Assembly: GCA_029204225.1 (NCBI GenBank) | Contig: CM055104.1 | Span: 43,553,148-43,617,147, forward strand | Length of the DNA stretch: 64,000 nucleotides | Origin: Diphasiastrum complanatum | Lineage: Eukaryota > Streptophyta > Lycopodiopsida > Lycopodiales > Lycopodiaceae | Reading direction: 5' to 3' | Shown here: positions 62,735 through 64,000 of the stretch, piece after piece | Layout: each line of letters opens with the position of its first letter | Position numbering within the stretch: position 1 is the first letter of the stretch | The notes under the pieces: model-generated | The model's input: the letters and a program-made list of their open reading frames with translations, nothing else | The model's database searches: none | Told to the model about the DNA's origin: nothing | Program-made: the position numbers and the translations under genes

Positions 62735-63015
62735 TGTTCGACTACGCCTCATCTATCTAGTGTCAACAAGACTATGTTGCTTGAGCATTTACGATTAATA
62801 TATGTCTCACCGACTATGCCTCATCTATCTAGTGCCAACAAGACTATGTTGCTTGAGCATCTACGATTAATAATATGTCTCATCTATCTAGTGCCAACAA
62901 GACTATGCTGCTTGAGCATCTACGATTAATAATATGTCTCACCGACTATGCCTCATCTATCTAGTGCCAACTAGACTATGCTGCTTGAGCATCTACGATT
63001 TATAACATGCCTCAC
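62735..63015. repeat. minisatellite, 72-bp unit, about four copies
   Basis: CATCTATCTAGTG...CTTGAGCATCTACGATTA repeats start at 62750, 62822, 62881 and 62954: spacings 72, 59 and 73. The short unit lacks the CACCGACTATGCCT part. Confidence 0.9.
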
Positions 63016-63169
63016 CTGGGTTCTTCTAGTAGAGGTGTAGCACTCCATTCCACCTCACAAGCAAAAAGCGAAAAAAAAAAAATCCCATTCTCTTGAAAGT
63101 AGGAAATAGAAAAAGGTGTCAAAAGGGAAAGGAAAGGAAAGGTGGCAAAAAAGGGGTGTCATGTCCTTA

Positions 63170-63575
63170 AATAGAAGACCCATATAAGTGGCCCCAACGG
63201 CACCACGAGGTTATTAACTGAGAATTTAACTGCGGTTCACCGACCTCCCTAATTAATTACCTCCGTAACTGCGCAGTTGTCACCTCCGTTTGCCCATATC
63301 TTGATGGCATGGGATGATTTGAAGCCCACCGTTGGATCTTGGCAAAGAGGTCCAGATTGTGCCACGTTTTGGAATCTGAACGTGTCCACGTGGTGGGTGC
63401 GTACGTGGCAGAGATCTAAGTGGCTGGGCGTAGAATGTGTCGCTTGCGTAAGGCTGGATTTCTCCTCGTTTCTCCTCCGCTCGTTCGCCTGCTAACGATC
63501 ATCGACCAGAGGCAGAGGAGCGCGCCATCTCTGCGCGTCGCGATCCATGCCAAAATTATGGTAATAAAGGCGTCT
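63170..63575 (+). promoter_or_regulatory. possible promoter and 5' leader of a gene entering the right edge
   Basis: A TATA-like CATATAAGTGG (about 63182) lies upstream of a GC-rich, CT-rich stretch (63430-63550) like a plant 5' leader. ATGCCAAAATTATG/GTAATA (63547-63566) could be a short first exon with a splice donor. Speculative: no protein similarity can be judged from so little. Confidence 0.25.
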
Positions 63576-64000
63576 GCGCCATAGATTTTATGATAAATGA
63601 TGCAAGTATTGTGCTCCTTGATTGATTATTTGCTGTCAATCCAGAGAAAAAGCCGTTAAATGAAGGTTTTGTGATGGTTTTTGGCCGGGTTTGGTGAATC
63701 TTGAGCTTTCACAGGATTTGCGAGATGGAATGCGCCATAGATTTGATGATAAATGATGCAAGTATTGTGCTTCTTGATTGACTGTTGGCTTTCAATGCAG
63801 AGAAAAAGCCGTTAAATGAAGGTTTTGTGATGGTTTTTGGCCGGGTTTGGTGAATCTTGAGCTTTCACAGGATTTGCGAGATGGAATGCGCCATAGATTT
63901 GATGATAATTGATGCAAGTATTGTGCTTCTTGATTGACTATTTGCTTTCAATTCAGAGAAAAAGCCGTTAAATGAAGGTTTTGTGATGGTTTTGGGCCGG
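63576..64000. repeat. 156-bp tandem repeat, about 2.7 copies, running off the window
   Basis: GCGCCATAGATTT starts at 63576, 63732 and 63888, exactly 156 bases apart, with only a few differences between units. The array continues past the window end. Each unit carries a TGTCAATCCAG/CAGAGAAAAAGCC stretch resembling an intron acceptor. Confidence 0.92.

Noticed and set aside
62735..64000. Regular repeats considered as a CRISPR array
   Set aside because: Units are contiguous tandem copies without unique spacers, in a plant nuclear context.

Overview
This window is nuclear DNA of a land plant. It shows a many-exon host gene with GT-AG introns, plant-type LTR retrotransposons primed by tRNA-Asp, a copia-like LTR with a Met-type primer site, a hAT transposon with an 8-bp target-site duplication, and many long CT/AG microsatellites. 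The host gene is spread over 24 kb with a 12.8-kb first intron. That, with the overall repeat content, would suit a large genome, perhaps a non-flowering plant, but I cannot fix the species.

Layout. 1-7313 is most of a dead Ty3/gypsy element of the Athila/Tat type (copy 1, plus strand, 5' end outside the window). 7314-31989 is one minus-strand host gene, VPS35 (retromer subunit), which I could assemble as 22 exons. Its exons 2-22 lie between 19033 and 7952. Exon 1 lies alone at 31989-31879, and intron 1 (31878-19034) holds a nest of transposons: a gypsy gag remnant, a nearly complete 4.7-kb hAT element inserted into it, a copia LTR with primer site, a decayed reverse-oriented hAT relative, and palindrome-rich MITE-like blocks. 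Just upstream of VPS35 (32367-33115, minus) is a decayed fragment that looks like the C-terminus of a non-LTR retrotransposon protein. 34.6-36.5 kb holds another Athila-like relic with its own primer site, a degenerate repeated leader and an integrase finger. 37.7-44.9 kb is copy 2 of the first element, almost identical to copy 1 but with its protease region deleted. 46.3-50.1 kb holds a copia integrase fragment followed by a third, related Athila/Tat integrase and 3' region. 50-64 kb has no recognisable host gene; it contains a TTAA-flanked inverted-repeat element (53.6-54.4 kb), several tandem and direct repeats, a minus-strand gypsy pol relic (61.5-62.5 kb), a 72-bp minisatellite and, at the right edge, a 156-bp tandem repeat running out of the window.

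The only clear host gene is VPS35. Its exon phases close perfectly at every junction except exon 12/13, which is one base short. That is either a sequence error or a real frameshift. No new defence or metabolic system is visible. The most unusual material is in the mobile elements: two tandem retropepsin-like domains in one retroelement, antisense reading frames downstream of pol, twin copies that share the same disabling lesions, a family of GC-palindrome blocks at transposon ends, and a TTAA-flanked element with CACTAG termini.
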